This document shows, in pieces, positions 11,348 to 21,391 of a stretch of DNA of 64,000 bases. Source of the DNA: Gautieria morchelliformis (taxonomy: Eukaryota > Basidiomycota > Agaricomycetes > Gomphales > Gomphaceae); NCBI GenBank assembly GCA_015179125.1, contig WHVA01000006.1, positions 496,001-560,000 on the forward strand, given 5' to 3'. The notes under the pieces are model-generated. The model made no database searches. It saw nothing but the letters and a program-made list of their open reading frames with translations, and was not told the DNA's origin. Each line of letters begins with the position of its first letter. The stretch's first letter is position 1. Both the position numbers and the translations under genes were made by a program.

Positions 11348-12659
11348 ATGGAAGCCCAGATTGTTAAGCTCTCTAAAAGGATTGACAGAATCACAGAATG
11401 GATAGAAGAAAAAGATGAGATAATATCAAATCTCAAACAGATATCTAAGGAACAATGTAGAGAGATTATAGAATTAAGAGAGCAGATTAAAAATAATAAG
11501 CATGTAGGATTGCGAATTAGAAATATGGCTGGATGTTTTATATTTTATGATTCACAAGATAATTGCTATAATCTAGAGGATATGCATGTTTTTATAGATG
11601 AAAAACCTCGCAAGTTGTCTACAGTGTACCGTAAAAAGAAAGACCTGGTATCATATAATATCATAGATAATCGAATCAATTTTATGACAAAACAACACCA
11701 CAAACCAGAACCAATGGTTCATGCTCAAAAGGAATCTCAGCTTACTCAAGAAGAAATAAGCGGTAGAAACATTAAATTTGATATCAATAGTATCACAGAA
11801 AATTGTAGGGTATATAATTCAGAAGATAATTACTTTGAGTTAGCAGACATGGATGTATTTATAGATGGAGAAGAAATATCCCCTTTAACGGCACATGATG
11901 AAGAGGATGATCTAGTATTGTATGAGGTCAATGATAATAATCAAATAAACCTCCTGACAAAACCAGATAAGAATCGTGCAAAGGATAGTTCAGCAAATAA
12001 GTCTCTTCAAAGGAGTAAAACTAGATCAAACCCAGATAAGCAATCAAAACTAGTTGAGATCTCAAGGGATGGTTTGGTAAATAAGTCTCCTCAAATGAGT
12101 AAAACTAGATCAAAACCAGATAAGAAGCCAAAGCAATCTACTCCCGATGAGATCTCAATATTTGATACTCTTGATGAGAAAGAAATCAATTGGGGAAACA
12201 TTAAATTTGATATCAAAAATATCACAGAAAATTGTAGGATATATAATTCAGCAGATAATTACTTTAGAGTTAGCAGACATGGATGTATTTATGGATGGAG
12301 AAGAAATATCCCCTTTAACAGTATATGATGAAGAGGATGATCTAGTATCATATGAGGTCAATGATAATAATCAAATAAATCTGTTGACAGAACAACCAGA
12401 TAAATCACATCATGCTAGAGATATCAAAAGAATCTCAGCAAGTTGTAGAATACACGATTTGGAAGATAGTTACTATGAGTTGGCAGATATGGATGTATAT
12501 ATAGATGGAAAAGAAGTATCCATTTTAACAGCATATCTTAGACATAATGATCTAGTATCATATCAGGTAATCAATGATAAGAATCAAATAAACCTCCTAA
12601 CAAAACAACAAGATAAGAATAGTACAAAGGATAGTTTGGTAAAAAGTTTCCTCAAATGA
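11348..12659 (+). CDS. Orphan coiled-coil protein with four ~65-residue repeats
   Basis: I do not recognise this protein. It begins with about 55 residues of charged heptad-like sequence (AQIVKLSKRIDRITEW onward), probably a coiled coil. Four related units follow, built around CRVYNSEDNYFELADMDVFI, then a DGEEISPLT turn and an acidic segment, then NQINLLTK. Unit 1 is the most diverged and unit 4 intermediate. Units 2 and 3 are nearly identical. Between units 2 and 3 lies a basic linker in which a KTRSKPDK-type motif is itself repeated. The frame is not continuous throughout, and related sequence trails on to about 12880. Codons are strongly AT-biased compared with the GC-balanced host genes. 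The alternating hydrophobic pattern suggests small beta folds. A scaffold or binding protein of the mobile island is inference. Confidence 0.6.
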
Positions 12660-13389
12660 GTAAAACTAGATCAAAACCAGATAAGCAATCAAAACTAGCT
12701 GAGATCTGAACATTTGATACTCTTGATGAGAAAGGAAATATCGATACTTAATCAATATTTGAGATTGATGATGAGATACGCAAGCAGAATAGATTAGATT
12801 CCAATAATGAGAGATCAATGTTAAATATTCTTCAGGATAGGTGCCCACCAATAATCCTAGAAGATGAGGTATTGTGACCTCTACATTTGTGAGTCATAGA
12901 ACCTTGTCCATCCATTGATAAAATGTTGGAACAGCATATAAGCTGAATTTCCAAATGACCCATAGAGTATAAAGACATAAGATGGTATTATTATCATGGA
13001 ATCTGAATCCACTCTCCTCTTTAACCAGGAAGTTGAATTTAAATCCTATTAGATTGATGAATTATGTATCATACATGTTTGTTTCTAAATATTAATTCAA
13101 GTACTGGAATTATCATCATATTCCATGGTAACTGATATATGAATGTATTTCTACCAAAATCAGATCTTATGATGTTAGAGATAGAATAAAGTATAATTAC
13201 TACTCATGAAAGTGAATGTATTGGTTATATAAGTCATTCTATATGAAGAGTCAAAATCATAATATTTAGCAATGTTACTATTAAGATCCTTGATGATAAA
13301 TATCAAAATGTAGAAACTAAGCTTTTAAACAAAGCTTGTACACTATCTTATGACTCATATATTACCTCACCAAGTTGTAAAACATAATA
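12660..13389. other. AT-rich, decayed tail of the repeat gene, then no gene
   Basis: To about 12880 the sequence still resembles the linker and IFDTLDEKE motifs of the preceding gene. From 12890 to 13389 I see no coding or repeat signal. Confidence 0.45.
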
Positions 13390-13459
13390 GACCAAATAGC
13401 TTAGTTGGTAAAGCACCCTATATACTAACAGGGTCCCAGGTTCGAACCCTGGTCTGGTT
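13390..13459 (+). tRNA. tRNA-like gene, anticodon uncertain
   Basis: It folds as a cloverleaf. The acceptor is GACCAAA with TCTGGTT (one mismatch, one G-T). The D arm is GCTT/AAGC with an AGTTGGTA loop. The T arm is CCAGG-TTCGAAC-CCTGG, giving a perfect B box. The anticodon arm can pair as ACCCT/AGGGT with a 10-nt loop or as CCCTA/CAGGG with an 8-nt loop, so the anticodon cannot be fixed. No CCA is encoded, and no T-run terminator follows within about 40 bp. It may be a tRNA, a tRNA pseudogene, or the Pol III head of a SINE. Confidence 0.6.
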
Positions 13460-13468
13460 AATCAAGAT

Positions 13469-14086
13469 TTAGAGAAGGTTTGTACTACTTCTGATTATAT
13501 GCTTAAGCATATATTTGACAATGTCACAGACCTCCTTTGAATCTTCTATGATTTTTAATGGTCTATATAAAATAATAGGAGTTCGATGTCTCCTTTCATT
13601 ATTTGTTTTGTAGACCTTCATCCTTCCATCTTGTAGTACAAGTATGCCATAGACGGTAATTGTCTCTTGTGGTTGAGAGTTAGAATATAAGGCAATCATC
13701 ATGCCTTTTATCAGATTATCATATATACAGCATTCATTACATTTATCATATCCTACAACTAAAGGATACTTTGTTTTACCATCCAATATAACCTTTGCAA
13801 CAATTATACAATGGGAATAAGGACTTAACACCCATTCCAAAACCCTAAAACCTGAGATGCTGCCTATTATTAAATTATACAGCTCATCAGAACCGTAGTG
13901 ATTTGGAAGGGTAAGCCATTGTGCACTAGAAACTGACCATTGTTCAAAGCAAACCTTTTTGTCATTACAGAAGGAGACTTCTATATTTATTATCAGATCT
14001 CCTATTTTAACAACAGACCTGTCTCTGGTTGTCTTGGTACTACCAAAAAAGGTAGATATCTTACGAACAATGCTTTTGATAACCAT
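13469..14086 (-). CDS. Orphan 205-residue protein
   Basis: This is an uninterrupted frame starting MVIKSIVRKISTFF and ending RSSTNLL. I do not recognise it. The first 20 residues are basic and amphipathic. The rest alternates short hydrophobic strands with polar turns (for example VVKIGDLIINIEV and ETITVYGILVLQDGRMKV), suggesting a mostly beta protein. It contains a KCNECC cysteine cluster near residue 120. The first few codons follow a CC-rich start context. It faces the transposase direction and lies beside the tRNA-like gene. An intact frame of this size in about 33% GC DNA is unlikely by chance. The function is unknown. Confidence 0.6.
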   Translation of the reverse strand: MVIKSIVRKISTFFGSTKTTRDRSVVKIGDLIINIEVSFCNDKKVCFEQWSVSSAQWLTLPNHYGSDELYNLIIGSISGFRVLEWVLSPYSHCIIVAKVILDGKTKYPLVVGYDKCNECCIYDNLIKGMMIALYSNSQPQETITVYGILVLQDGRMKVYKTNNERRHRTPIILYRPLKIIEDSKEVCDIVKYMLKHIIRSSTNLL

Positions 14087-14688
14087 GGTTCATCTATATG
14101 AATTGACAGCTTTGTGAAATCAGTTTTTATGTAGTATGTCATAGGTTTATATCATCAAACCTGATAGAAATGCATTTATCTACATGCCCATAGTTGCCTA
14201 GTGTATAATATTATGTCATTCTGTGATAATAGGCACTAAAAAAATATTATCTACAGCGCTAAGATACTCTTTAATATCAAACAAGGCCATGCAAAAAGGT
14301 ATGTTAATGAACTATAGATAAGAAAGAAACCCTTACACATATCAGCAGACACCAACACATATACAGTAACTGAACATGACAGTGTCTTACTGTTTGATAT
14401 TATTGCCGTTGGGTCACGTATTCCTCCACCTCATGAAAAGAGGACTACCACAATTTATAAGAAATGTCAGTCTGAAACTTTAGGTCCTTCATGCTGACTG
14501 ATCTCATAATTAGCTACTTACAAGCTGAAATATATAGCAAAAGGCATACAAAAAAGAGTCAAGTCTATTCTGCGACTGTAGATAATAATCATATGATTCT
14601 ATAACTAATAGAGGGTAGGAGCTGAATCCTGTCAAAACAACAAATGAATACAAACTGAGTTTAATATAATATACAAGCTGGATTGACA
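14087..14688. other. AT-rich intergenic DNA
   Basis: No gene is supported. The TTTAATATAATATACAAG stretch just before 14689 could act as a core promoter for the small gene that follows. Confidence 0.4.
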
Positions 14689-14901
14689 ATGACATATATC
14701 CCTACAGCAGGAGATAAAGTGATATTTATACATCCAGTGACTGGGGAGGAGATGAAGGGTGTTGTTACAGTAGTAGATATTCCAGGGAGGACAGCAACTA
14801 TTCTTTATGATAAAAAGGGGCGGAGAGCGGGACCTTATCAGTTAATGCATCGAATACCAATAAACCAAAATTTTGAAGCACTAAAACAAATAATTGACTA
14901 G
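14689..14901 (+). CDS. Small beta-rich (SH3/KOW-like?) 70-residue protein
   Basis: The frame starts at ATG 14689, preceded at 14661-14680 by a TATA-rich tract. The protein opens MTYIPTAGDKVIFI, then GVVTVVDIPGRTATILYD, then GPYQLMHRIP. The GDKV opening, the glycine-valine turn and the repeated beta strands resemble small SH3-barrel proteins (KOW or Tudor-like). I cannot assign a named family. A role in nucleic-acid or histone-tail binding would suit the chromodomain transposase next door, but that is inference. Confidence 0.5.
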   Translation: MTYIPTAGDKVIFIHPVTGEEMKGVVTVVDIPGRTATILYDKKGRRAGPYQLMHRIPINQNFEALKQIID

Positions 14902-14999
14902 ACTAACCCTGTTTATATACTAGAAAAGAATAAAATTTTCAGGTTGGTGAGCTTTGAAAAACCTCTTTATACAACTATATTTTTGTAAGGTGATAAGCT

Positions 15000-15207
15000 A
15001 TACACCTTGCATGTTGCATCGTCAAGTGCCACAGGCTATTTCGCTACGACTGTAGATAGGGCAAGCTCCGCTCGGGCAGCCCTCTTATCCTGTGAACATT
15101 TATTGGTTCACCTATTCACCGAACGGCATACTTATTCGCACAAGTCATTCGGGCATTCGCTGTGTTCACTAATACACAATATTAACGCCTAAAAACCAAT
15201 CTTGACA
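15000..15207 (-). repeat. LTR-A fragment, reverse
   Basis: It matches the last ~205 bp of reverse LTR-A (TCGTCAAGTGCC to CCAATCTTGACA). The other end is missing, so it marks a deletion or recombination junction at the right edge of the AT-rich island. Confidence 0.85.
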
Positions 15208-15926
15208 TTCAGACATGATTTCATGACCGAATTCACTTCAAATTTGTGTCCTTCATGAAACCCCTCTCCGTATCTGTGAAATTTAACAGCAAGGCCAGCT
15301 TGCACAGCATACCAACAGCAGGATGGCATGTTGTAGCTGTAATGTTACATTTAGTAATTACATGCCCAATGCTCCCACCGATGTTTCGGGACATCCGTCA
15401 TCAGCCTGATGAATTAAGATGAGGTGGTTGGGACATTTGCGTGAACCAGATGGCTCAGAGGGTGGCAGACGGCTCAGAGAGGAGGATATATATGTCATCT
15501 ATCTCTACCATACCATCTCTAGCATTCCCAGCATCTCATCTCTCCTCTCTTGTACTCAGCTTCCCTGTCATCTCATATGATCTTGATTAAGAGGAAGAGA
15601 CAAGGTACTTACTTTCAAACGGCAGCACTGCGGTGTACCGTGCAAAAGAAAAGGATCGAAAGAAAAGGAAAGCAACTTGAAGAAAATGGTCTAGTACTAA
15701 TTAATTTCTATATTGGACGTCAGCTGTATGTGCCACAGAGTGGCATGCTTGGGACCGAGTTGGGGAGCGAGTTCACAGACGAGTGCGCGAGCGAGTTTGC
15801 TGCGAAAGGAGGGTCAAGGCTGCTTTCGCAAAGTCACGGAATCCACGAACTCTGGGAGTTCGTGGCGGAGTTCGGGACCGATTTCAGTACCGATTTCACG
15901 TCGAATTCACCTTCGTGAAATGCCCT
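15208..15926. other. Unassigned, short inverted motifs
   Basis: No convincing gene. Both edges carry related TTCATGA / GAATTCAC / CGTGAAAT motifs (15215-15260 and 15895-15921), so it may be a small inverted-repeat element. The open frames at 15550-15928 lack any recognisable domain. Confidence 0.35.
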
Positions 15927-16591
15927 AATATAAAAGGAGGCCATTCTGACCTCCTTGAATCATCATTCTAGCAATCTAACATCTTCTATCCATGTGACCT
16001 GGTGTGACTTGCATCTTACTAAGCTGCTAATCCCAGCTACGGTTATTCACTTACTTTAGTGTCTAATTCCTTGTTAAGTAGTTACTTTACTGCTTAGCCA
16101 CTTGGACTAATCCTCCGGGTGTAATTCTACAGAGTGAGTCTGTCAATTGATAGTCTTGCCATTCGCACTCCAATACCCGAGACGATCTGATCAGTCGATT
16201 TTCCTGATTGGAGACCCTCACAAGTCACTTCCATAAAACTCGTTCATCCCTTGTTTTATTGCTGTACGCTGGTAGATTATCAGGGCAGTCCATTTATAAA
16301 CTCGCCTGCTAAGTACATTCCTTTATATTTTGGGATACGCTTGGACCCCGATAGTGTCCTTGAACCTACAGTCTTTTAGTTTATTGTTCAGTGCTGCTAA
16401 GAAACGCATTGCCTTCCATCTGTATTAACTTGGACTAGTTTTTTCGGGGATTGCAACCAAGGTACAAATATTAAATTATTTCCGGAGTTGTGCTGCAGAA
16501 TTGTTTAATATTCTTGAAGTCTCATAAACAACAGGTTCTGATAGATTGAAGTGTTAGCAATAACACCAAAGTCTTGAAGGGTTCCAAAACA
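15927..16591 (+). repeat. LTR-B 3' part, right end of the composite block
   Basis: The sequence matches 4254-4918 of the left LTR-B closely, from AATATAAAAGGAGGCC to GGTTCCAAAACA. It is followed directly by the second TGGTC target duplication (16592-16596). The first half of the LTR is absent. Confidence 0.88.
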
Positions 16592-16596
16592 TGGTC

Positions 16597-16689
16597 CCAT
16601 ATACCCACTCTCAAACACCGAATTAGAAGCGCTCCGCGACTATCTCGAAGATATGCTTGGTGAGGGATTCATCTGCTCCTCCCAGTCGC
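16597..16689 (+). mobile_element. gypsy-A copy 1, segment 3
   Basis: This 93-bp piece corresponds to the IYPLSN and EALR..L region before RT. It is bounded by the TGGTC duplication on the left and the GTCGC target (16685-16689) on the right. The homologous stretch in copy 2 is about 6190-6280. Confidence 0.85.
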
Positions 16690-18222
16690 TGTAGGGGAAC
16701 GGCTGTTCAACCAGCCAAGGAAGGCTGCTCACCCAGCCCTAGTCTTTTCTTTTTTGTCTTGACAACATGTAAAAACACATTTGAGGAATTAACAGTATTT
16801 GTATGCTGTTAATATAACTGGGGAAAGGCTTTTCAAACATTCCTCTAGTTATCTCATATTTTTCCTTATTTGTCCAAAGTCTCCATGGCTCAAACTACCA
16901 TTTTTCTGTCATTACAGAGTTGTGGATCCTCTAGCACCCACAACTCTGTTCTCGGCGCTCTATTTCAAACTCCGCCGGGCACCTCGGCGGTGGCCGCATT
17001 TTCGGACTTATGGTCACCCAAGCACCCACAAGTCCGGCAGGATGGCTCTCTCAGTATTTCCAGCTGAGTCCCAAACAGTTGCTATATGCAGCCATAGCAA
17101 CTGTGCAGCCTGTTTGGCTTCACCAAACAATGGGGATCATGGTCAGTCATGGCAACAAGGCTGTACCAGGCTATGCCCAGCTGTGCTAAGCAGTGCTCTT
17201 AGTAATTATGGCTACAGAGCCCTAATTGGCTCAGGACTGCTTACTCAGCTTCTGAGTGCCAAATACATGGTTATCTGGAGATACAGCCTCAATGACTCAA
17301 CCAATCCAGGCACAACTTGGTGAGTCAGGAGTACATGACTCAGCCAAGCTGTGCTATGGCACATGACCCTTTTCAGTGAGTCATTCCTGACAAATCAAGC
17401 TCTGATTGGTAGGAAGCATGGTAGAGTCCCCTGGAAACAGCCAGTTTCTTCCAACCCTTTCTTCCATCTTCCACAAGCTTCTTCCCCCATTCCCTTAATA
17501 GATAGAAGGTTCTACCTGCTTACTAAGCTCCTGTACATTACAATATAAAAGGAGGCCCTTGGCCTGTCCTTTGAGCAATCAATCTACCCATCTTCTATCC
17601 TACACAGCTTGTGTGACTTGCACATCTTACCTAAGTTCCTAACCCGAACTAGAATACTACTCTTGCTTAGAGTAACTATTCTTAGTTAAGTAGTTGCTTT
17701 ACTGCTTAGCCACTTAGCCTAACACGCTGGGTGAAACTCTACAGAGTGAGGTTGGCAATCGATTTTCTTGTCAATTAGCACTCCAATACCCGAGACGAGC
17801 TGTTCAGTTGATTTTCCTGTTCAGTGACTTTCACAAGTCAAGTCAAGTTGTGCGCGAAAGCCACTTCACATTACTCTCTCGTTATTGCAGTGCATTGACG
17901 TTGGTTGACCCAATCCACTTACAAACTCTCCTGCGGAGCCTATTCCCTCTTTATTAAAAGGAATACTCTTGGACCCCGATAGTGTCCTTGAACCTACACA
18001 CTCTTTTAGTTTATTGTTCAGTGCAGCTAAGAAATGCATTGCCTTCTATCTGTAATAACTTGGACTAGTTATTACACAGATTGCAACCAAGGTACAAATA
18101 TTAAATTATTTCCGGAGTTGTGCTGCTGCATTGAATTGGTATTCTACTAGTCATGTAAACGACACGTTCTGATAGACAGAGGCGTTAGCAATAACACCAA
18201 AGTCTTGAAGGGTTCCAAAACA
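16690..18222 (+). repeat. Solo LTR-B, TSD GTCGC
   Basis: The 1533-bp LTR starts TGTAGGGGAACGGCTG and ends GGTTCCAAAACA. It has GTCGC on both sides (16685-16689 and 18223-18227). It shares the ATATAAAAGGAGGCC promoter-like block at 17543-17558. No internal region is present. The 174-residue frame inside it is not a gene. Confidence 0.92.
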
Positions 18223-18568
18223 GTCGCCCGGTGGTGCCCCTGTTGTGTTCGCAAAAAAGAAGGACAGTACACTGCAAATGTGTGTGGACTACCAAGGGTT
18301 GAATCGTATCACACGAAAGAACAAGTACCCTATCGCACTGATTCCGAGCCTTATTGACCAACTCAAAAGCGTGAACGTCTATACCAAATTTGACCTTCGC
18401 GCCAGGTTCAACAATGTTCGGATCGCCTCTGGCCAAGAGTGGAAGACAGCCTTCTGAACTCAATATGGGTCCTTCGAATATCTTGTCATGCCGTTCGGGT
18501 TGACGAATGTCCCAGCTACTTTCCAGCACTTCATGAACGATATCTTCCAAGACATGGCTGACGTCTTT
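18223..18568 (+). mobile_element. gypsy-A copy 1, segment 4 (RT fingers/palm)
   Basis: This encodes the [17 protein letters not shown] part of reverse transcriptase and continues to the point just before the catalytic YLDD box. An AT-rich element with TTT flanks interrupts it. It is broken. Confidence 0.9.
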
Positions 18569-19123
18569 GGTGGATGCTCACAACTTTTTATTACCTGTAG
18601 CTTCACCCATTTTTTTCTCAGATTATAGAAAAGAAGAGACGAAAGTATATGCCAATCTTATTGTTGGGCTATAAATAAAATTTCTTTTGTCCCTCCCCGA
18701 GCAGCCACTCCGCCGACGAGAATGCCTCTTCTTATTTTTACGTCTCTTCTTATTTTTTCTACCCACTTTTAATATACACTATATCATTATAACTATTCAT
18801 ATATATTACAAATATCTACACAACTACTATTACTCCATATGGTAGTCTAATACTCTCTCATTATAACTAGTCATACTAATACTCCTACTCATATCTGTTA
18901 CAAGTATCTCTCCAAGTATCTGTTACTCTATCTTGTAGTCTAATAATCTCTCATATGTATATATATCTTCGAGATGTTTAAATATATACATAATCATCTA
19001 ATAACATCTATTATTCTCCTCATAAATACTACTATATATTCCTATATGTTGTTATTAATACTCTTATAGTCTATATTATATACTCATATATGCTGTATTA
19101 TATAACCATTATGATTATCCTCC
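18569..19123. mobile_element. Harbinger-like MITE, second family, TSD TTT
   Basis: A 555-bp, very AT-rich, non-coding insert splits RT with a TTT duplication (18566-18568 and 19124-19126). Its ends are GGTGGATG and ATTATCCTCC, imperfect inverted repeats close to the GGAGGATG ends of M1 and M2. Three-base target duplications with such ends fit the PIF/Harbinger superfamily. The sequence between the ends differs from M1/M2. Confidence 0.7.
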
Positions 19124-19126
19124 TTT

Positions 19127-19561
19127 GTTGTAGTCTACCTCAATGACATCCTGATCTTCTCGAAGAACAGGAAGGATCATTTAGAGCATGTCCGAATGGT
19201 CCTTGCCTGTCTTTGGAAGCACAACCTCTTCGTAAAGCCAGAGAAATGCCTCTTCCATTCGGATTGGGTCGAATTCCTCGGATTCATCTTCTCTCCTGCT
19301 GGGGTCTCCATGGACGTCGAAAAGACAGCTGCCATCACAGAGTGGCCTGTACCGACGAACATTCGTGAAGTTCAATCGTTCCTGGGCTTCACGAACTTCT
19401 ACAGAAGATTCATCATTTTGTTCTCAGACATTGTCCTGCCACTCACTCGCTTGACCAGAAAGGACACTCCGTTTGCCTGGGAAGCGAAGCAGCAGGAGGC
19501 CTTTGAAGCACTCAAAGCTGTGTTCTCCTCATCCACTTCGACCCGAGTAACCCCATCGTCA
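19127..19561 (+). mobile_element. gypsy-A copy 1, segment 5 (RT thumb to RNase H linker)
   Basis: It resumes at the catalytic box region and runs through the WPVPTNIREVQSFLGF motif. The LINE insertion cuts it off at the AACCCCATCGTCA target (19549-19561). Confidence 0.9.
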
Positions 19562-19699
19562 AAAACTTTCTCACGCTAACCACCATACCAAAACTTTACA
19601 AAACGCTATCCTCTACACATCCAACACCCAAAACCGAGTACAGAGCATCGCTAGCACATCGCTGTGATAACTCGCACACACTCGCCACAAAAACGCGCC

Positions 19700-21391
19700 A
19701 TGCCATCCAGCACGGACCCCCCGCCAAACGCGGCGTTGCAACCCCGAACTCGAGCCAGCAACCAGCAAGGCGGCAGCAAGTTCAGAGCAGAGTTGTTAGC
19801 AGATCCGTATGCAGCCGTCCGCACCAAAGAAGGAGCACGCACCTATCTAGACAGGAACGGCTACTTCGCAAGAGACGAACCCATTACCACGGAACTACTC
19901 AGCTACACCCTCCTGTCGCTAGCCCATAGCGCAACGGTCAAAACTCTGCAAGAGGGCGCCAGAGCAATAGCCATTTTAATGTTGGAAGAAGCAGCGAAGA
20001 GTATGGGGGAGACAGTCGCAATGTACGTGGGTGAGAAGATGAAGTCGGTCTTGGACAAGATGGAGGAGGTCTCGGAGACGGCGATGAATCTGACAGAAGC
20101 CGCCCAAGTAACGGCGCAAGAGGCAGCCAGACAGATGAGCGAAGCACACGGGAGCCGAAGAGAGATGAGCAGAGAAGAGGAACACGGGGGGAGCAGAGTG
20201 ACGTACACGGCTGCACTACGAGGTAATGTACCACTTTCACACCCCACCAATCTTGCCAAAGCACGGGCTAGAGAACGCCAAATCCTGATAGACAGCGATC
20301 CACGGGCAGAGAAAAATGCCTTCGATGAACTCAACGAGCAGGAGCTCATCGCCAAAGCAAACGAAGCTGCGAACGAGATCGAAACGCCGGAGAACGTGGG
20401 AGAGATGTGCTTCATAGGGGTCAAGAAGTTAGCGAATGGAGGGATTGTCTTCGATCTCACCACAAACATGGCGGCAAGATGGATACAGGCCAACAAGGTG
20501 ACATTCCTGGAAAAATTCAGCGCGACGGCCACAATCAAAGACAGGGCGTTGTCAGTCATCATAGAATACGTACCCGTCAGCCACTCACCGGAAGCCTTCG
20601 CCGAGATGAGAAAGATAGAACATGACTCCAGGCTGCCAAGCGGCACCCTCATAGTGACGTGATGGATAAAGCCGGCCCACAGAAGAACAGCTGGACAAAA
20701 AACGGCGCACCTGATCGCAAAATTCGCCACAACTGAAGCGGCGAACCAAAGCATCCGAGAGGGAACGATAATAGCTGGGAAACGTACCTGGGCGAGAAGG
20801 ATGAAGAGGGAGCCCCGTCGGTGCCTCAAATGCCAGAAGTACAACACCAGGCACATGGCAGCTGACTGCCCTGACCCCAACAGGTGCGGGACGTGTGGAA
20901 AGGAGCACAGGACTGCGGACTGCGAGGAAACTGACCCGGACAAATTCCATTGCGCGAGCTGCGACACGCACGGCCATGCATCATGGGACTGCACCTGCCC
21001 CAGCTTCAGAGCCGCATGCCAGACAGTAGAGAGAAACGACCCTGAGCACACGTACAAGTATTTCCCTGATGAGAATCCGTGGACGTGGGAACAGCAGGGA
21101 ACTGCGGACACAGGCGTAGAAACGGGGAACCCTACCAATATGACAGGCCTGTGCAGCGTACCGGGATGGCATGCGCCGCCAGATCCTGTTAACACCCGAG
21201 GCCTGAGCACCAACACAGGGAGGCACAGCCGCAACGAAGGAAGAGGGGCTAACCCGCCGAGGGGGCACAGAGACCAGGGCTGGACTGGACAAGGAGACAG
21301 ACAGCGAAGGCTAGACGAGTTCGGAATAGGAGGGAGCCAGATAGACGACCAACAACGAGAGGAAGACCACCAAAGCCTGCGCCACGGATGA
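19700..21391 (+). CDS. LINE ORF1: nucleic-acid-binding protein with three zinc knuckles
   Basis: The first ATG of the frame is at 19700 (MPSSTDPPP). The N-terminal half is charged and helical, with a likely coiled coil around KSVLDKMEEVSETAMN. The C-terminal part carries three CCHC-type knuckles in a row: CLKCQKYNTRHMAADC, CGTCGKEHRTADC and CASCDTHGHASWDC. This is the chaperone/RNA-binding protein expected of Tad and related LINEs. One in-frame TGA at 20660-20662 splits the frame, just before a WIKPAHRR stretch. The CG context suggests a CGA to TGA change. The stop codon overlaps the ORF2 start as ATGA. The long open frame on the opposite strand is a shadow of this gene. Confidence 0.88.

Larger units (their letters stand above)
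3529..16591 (+). mobile_element. 13-kb LTR-B-bounded composite insertion, TSD TGGTC
   Basis: LTR-B sequence lies at both ends in the same orientation (3529-4918, and a 5'-truncated copy at 15927-16591). TGGTC flanks both sides, and the interrupted gypsy-A sequence is collinear across the block. The simplest reading is one LTR element whose interior was later rearranged. It now holds a piece of gypsy-A-type pol (5992-7741), two LTR-A pieces, a Harbinger-type MITE and an AT-rich gene island. It is old and heavily broken as a retroelement. An alternative is ectopic recombination between two LTR-B copies that brought unrelated DNA between them. Confidence 0.65.

Noticed and set aside
15550-15928. 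Overlapping short frames with FGTDFSTDFTSNS-like end
   Set aside because: Low-complexity TTCGGGACCGATTTCA repeats produce them. Position between two LTR remnants makes a gene unlikely.
16799-17323. 174-residue frame in plus orientation
   Set aside because: Lies wholly inside a solo LTR-B, has no domain, and is not kept in the other LTR-B copies.
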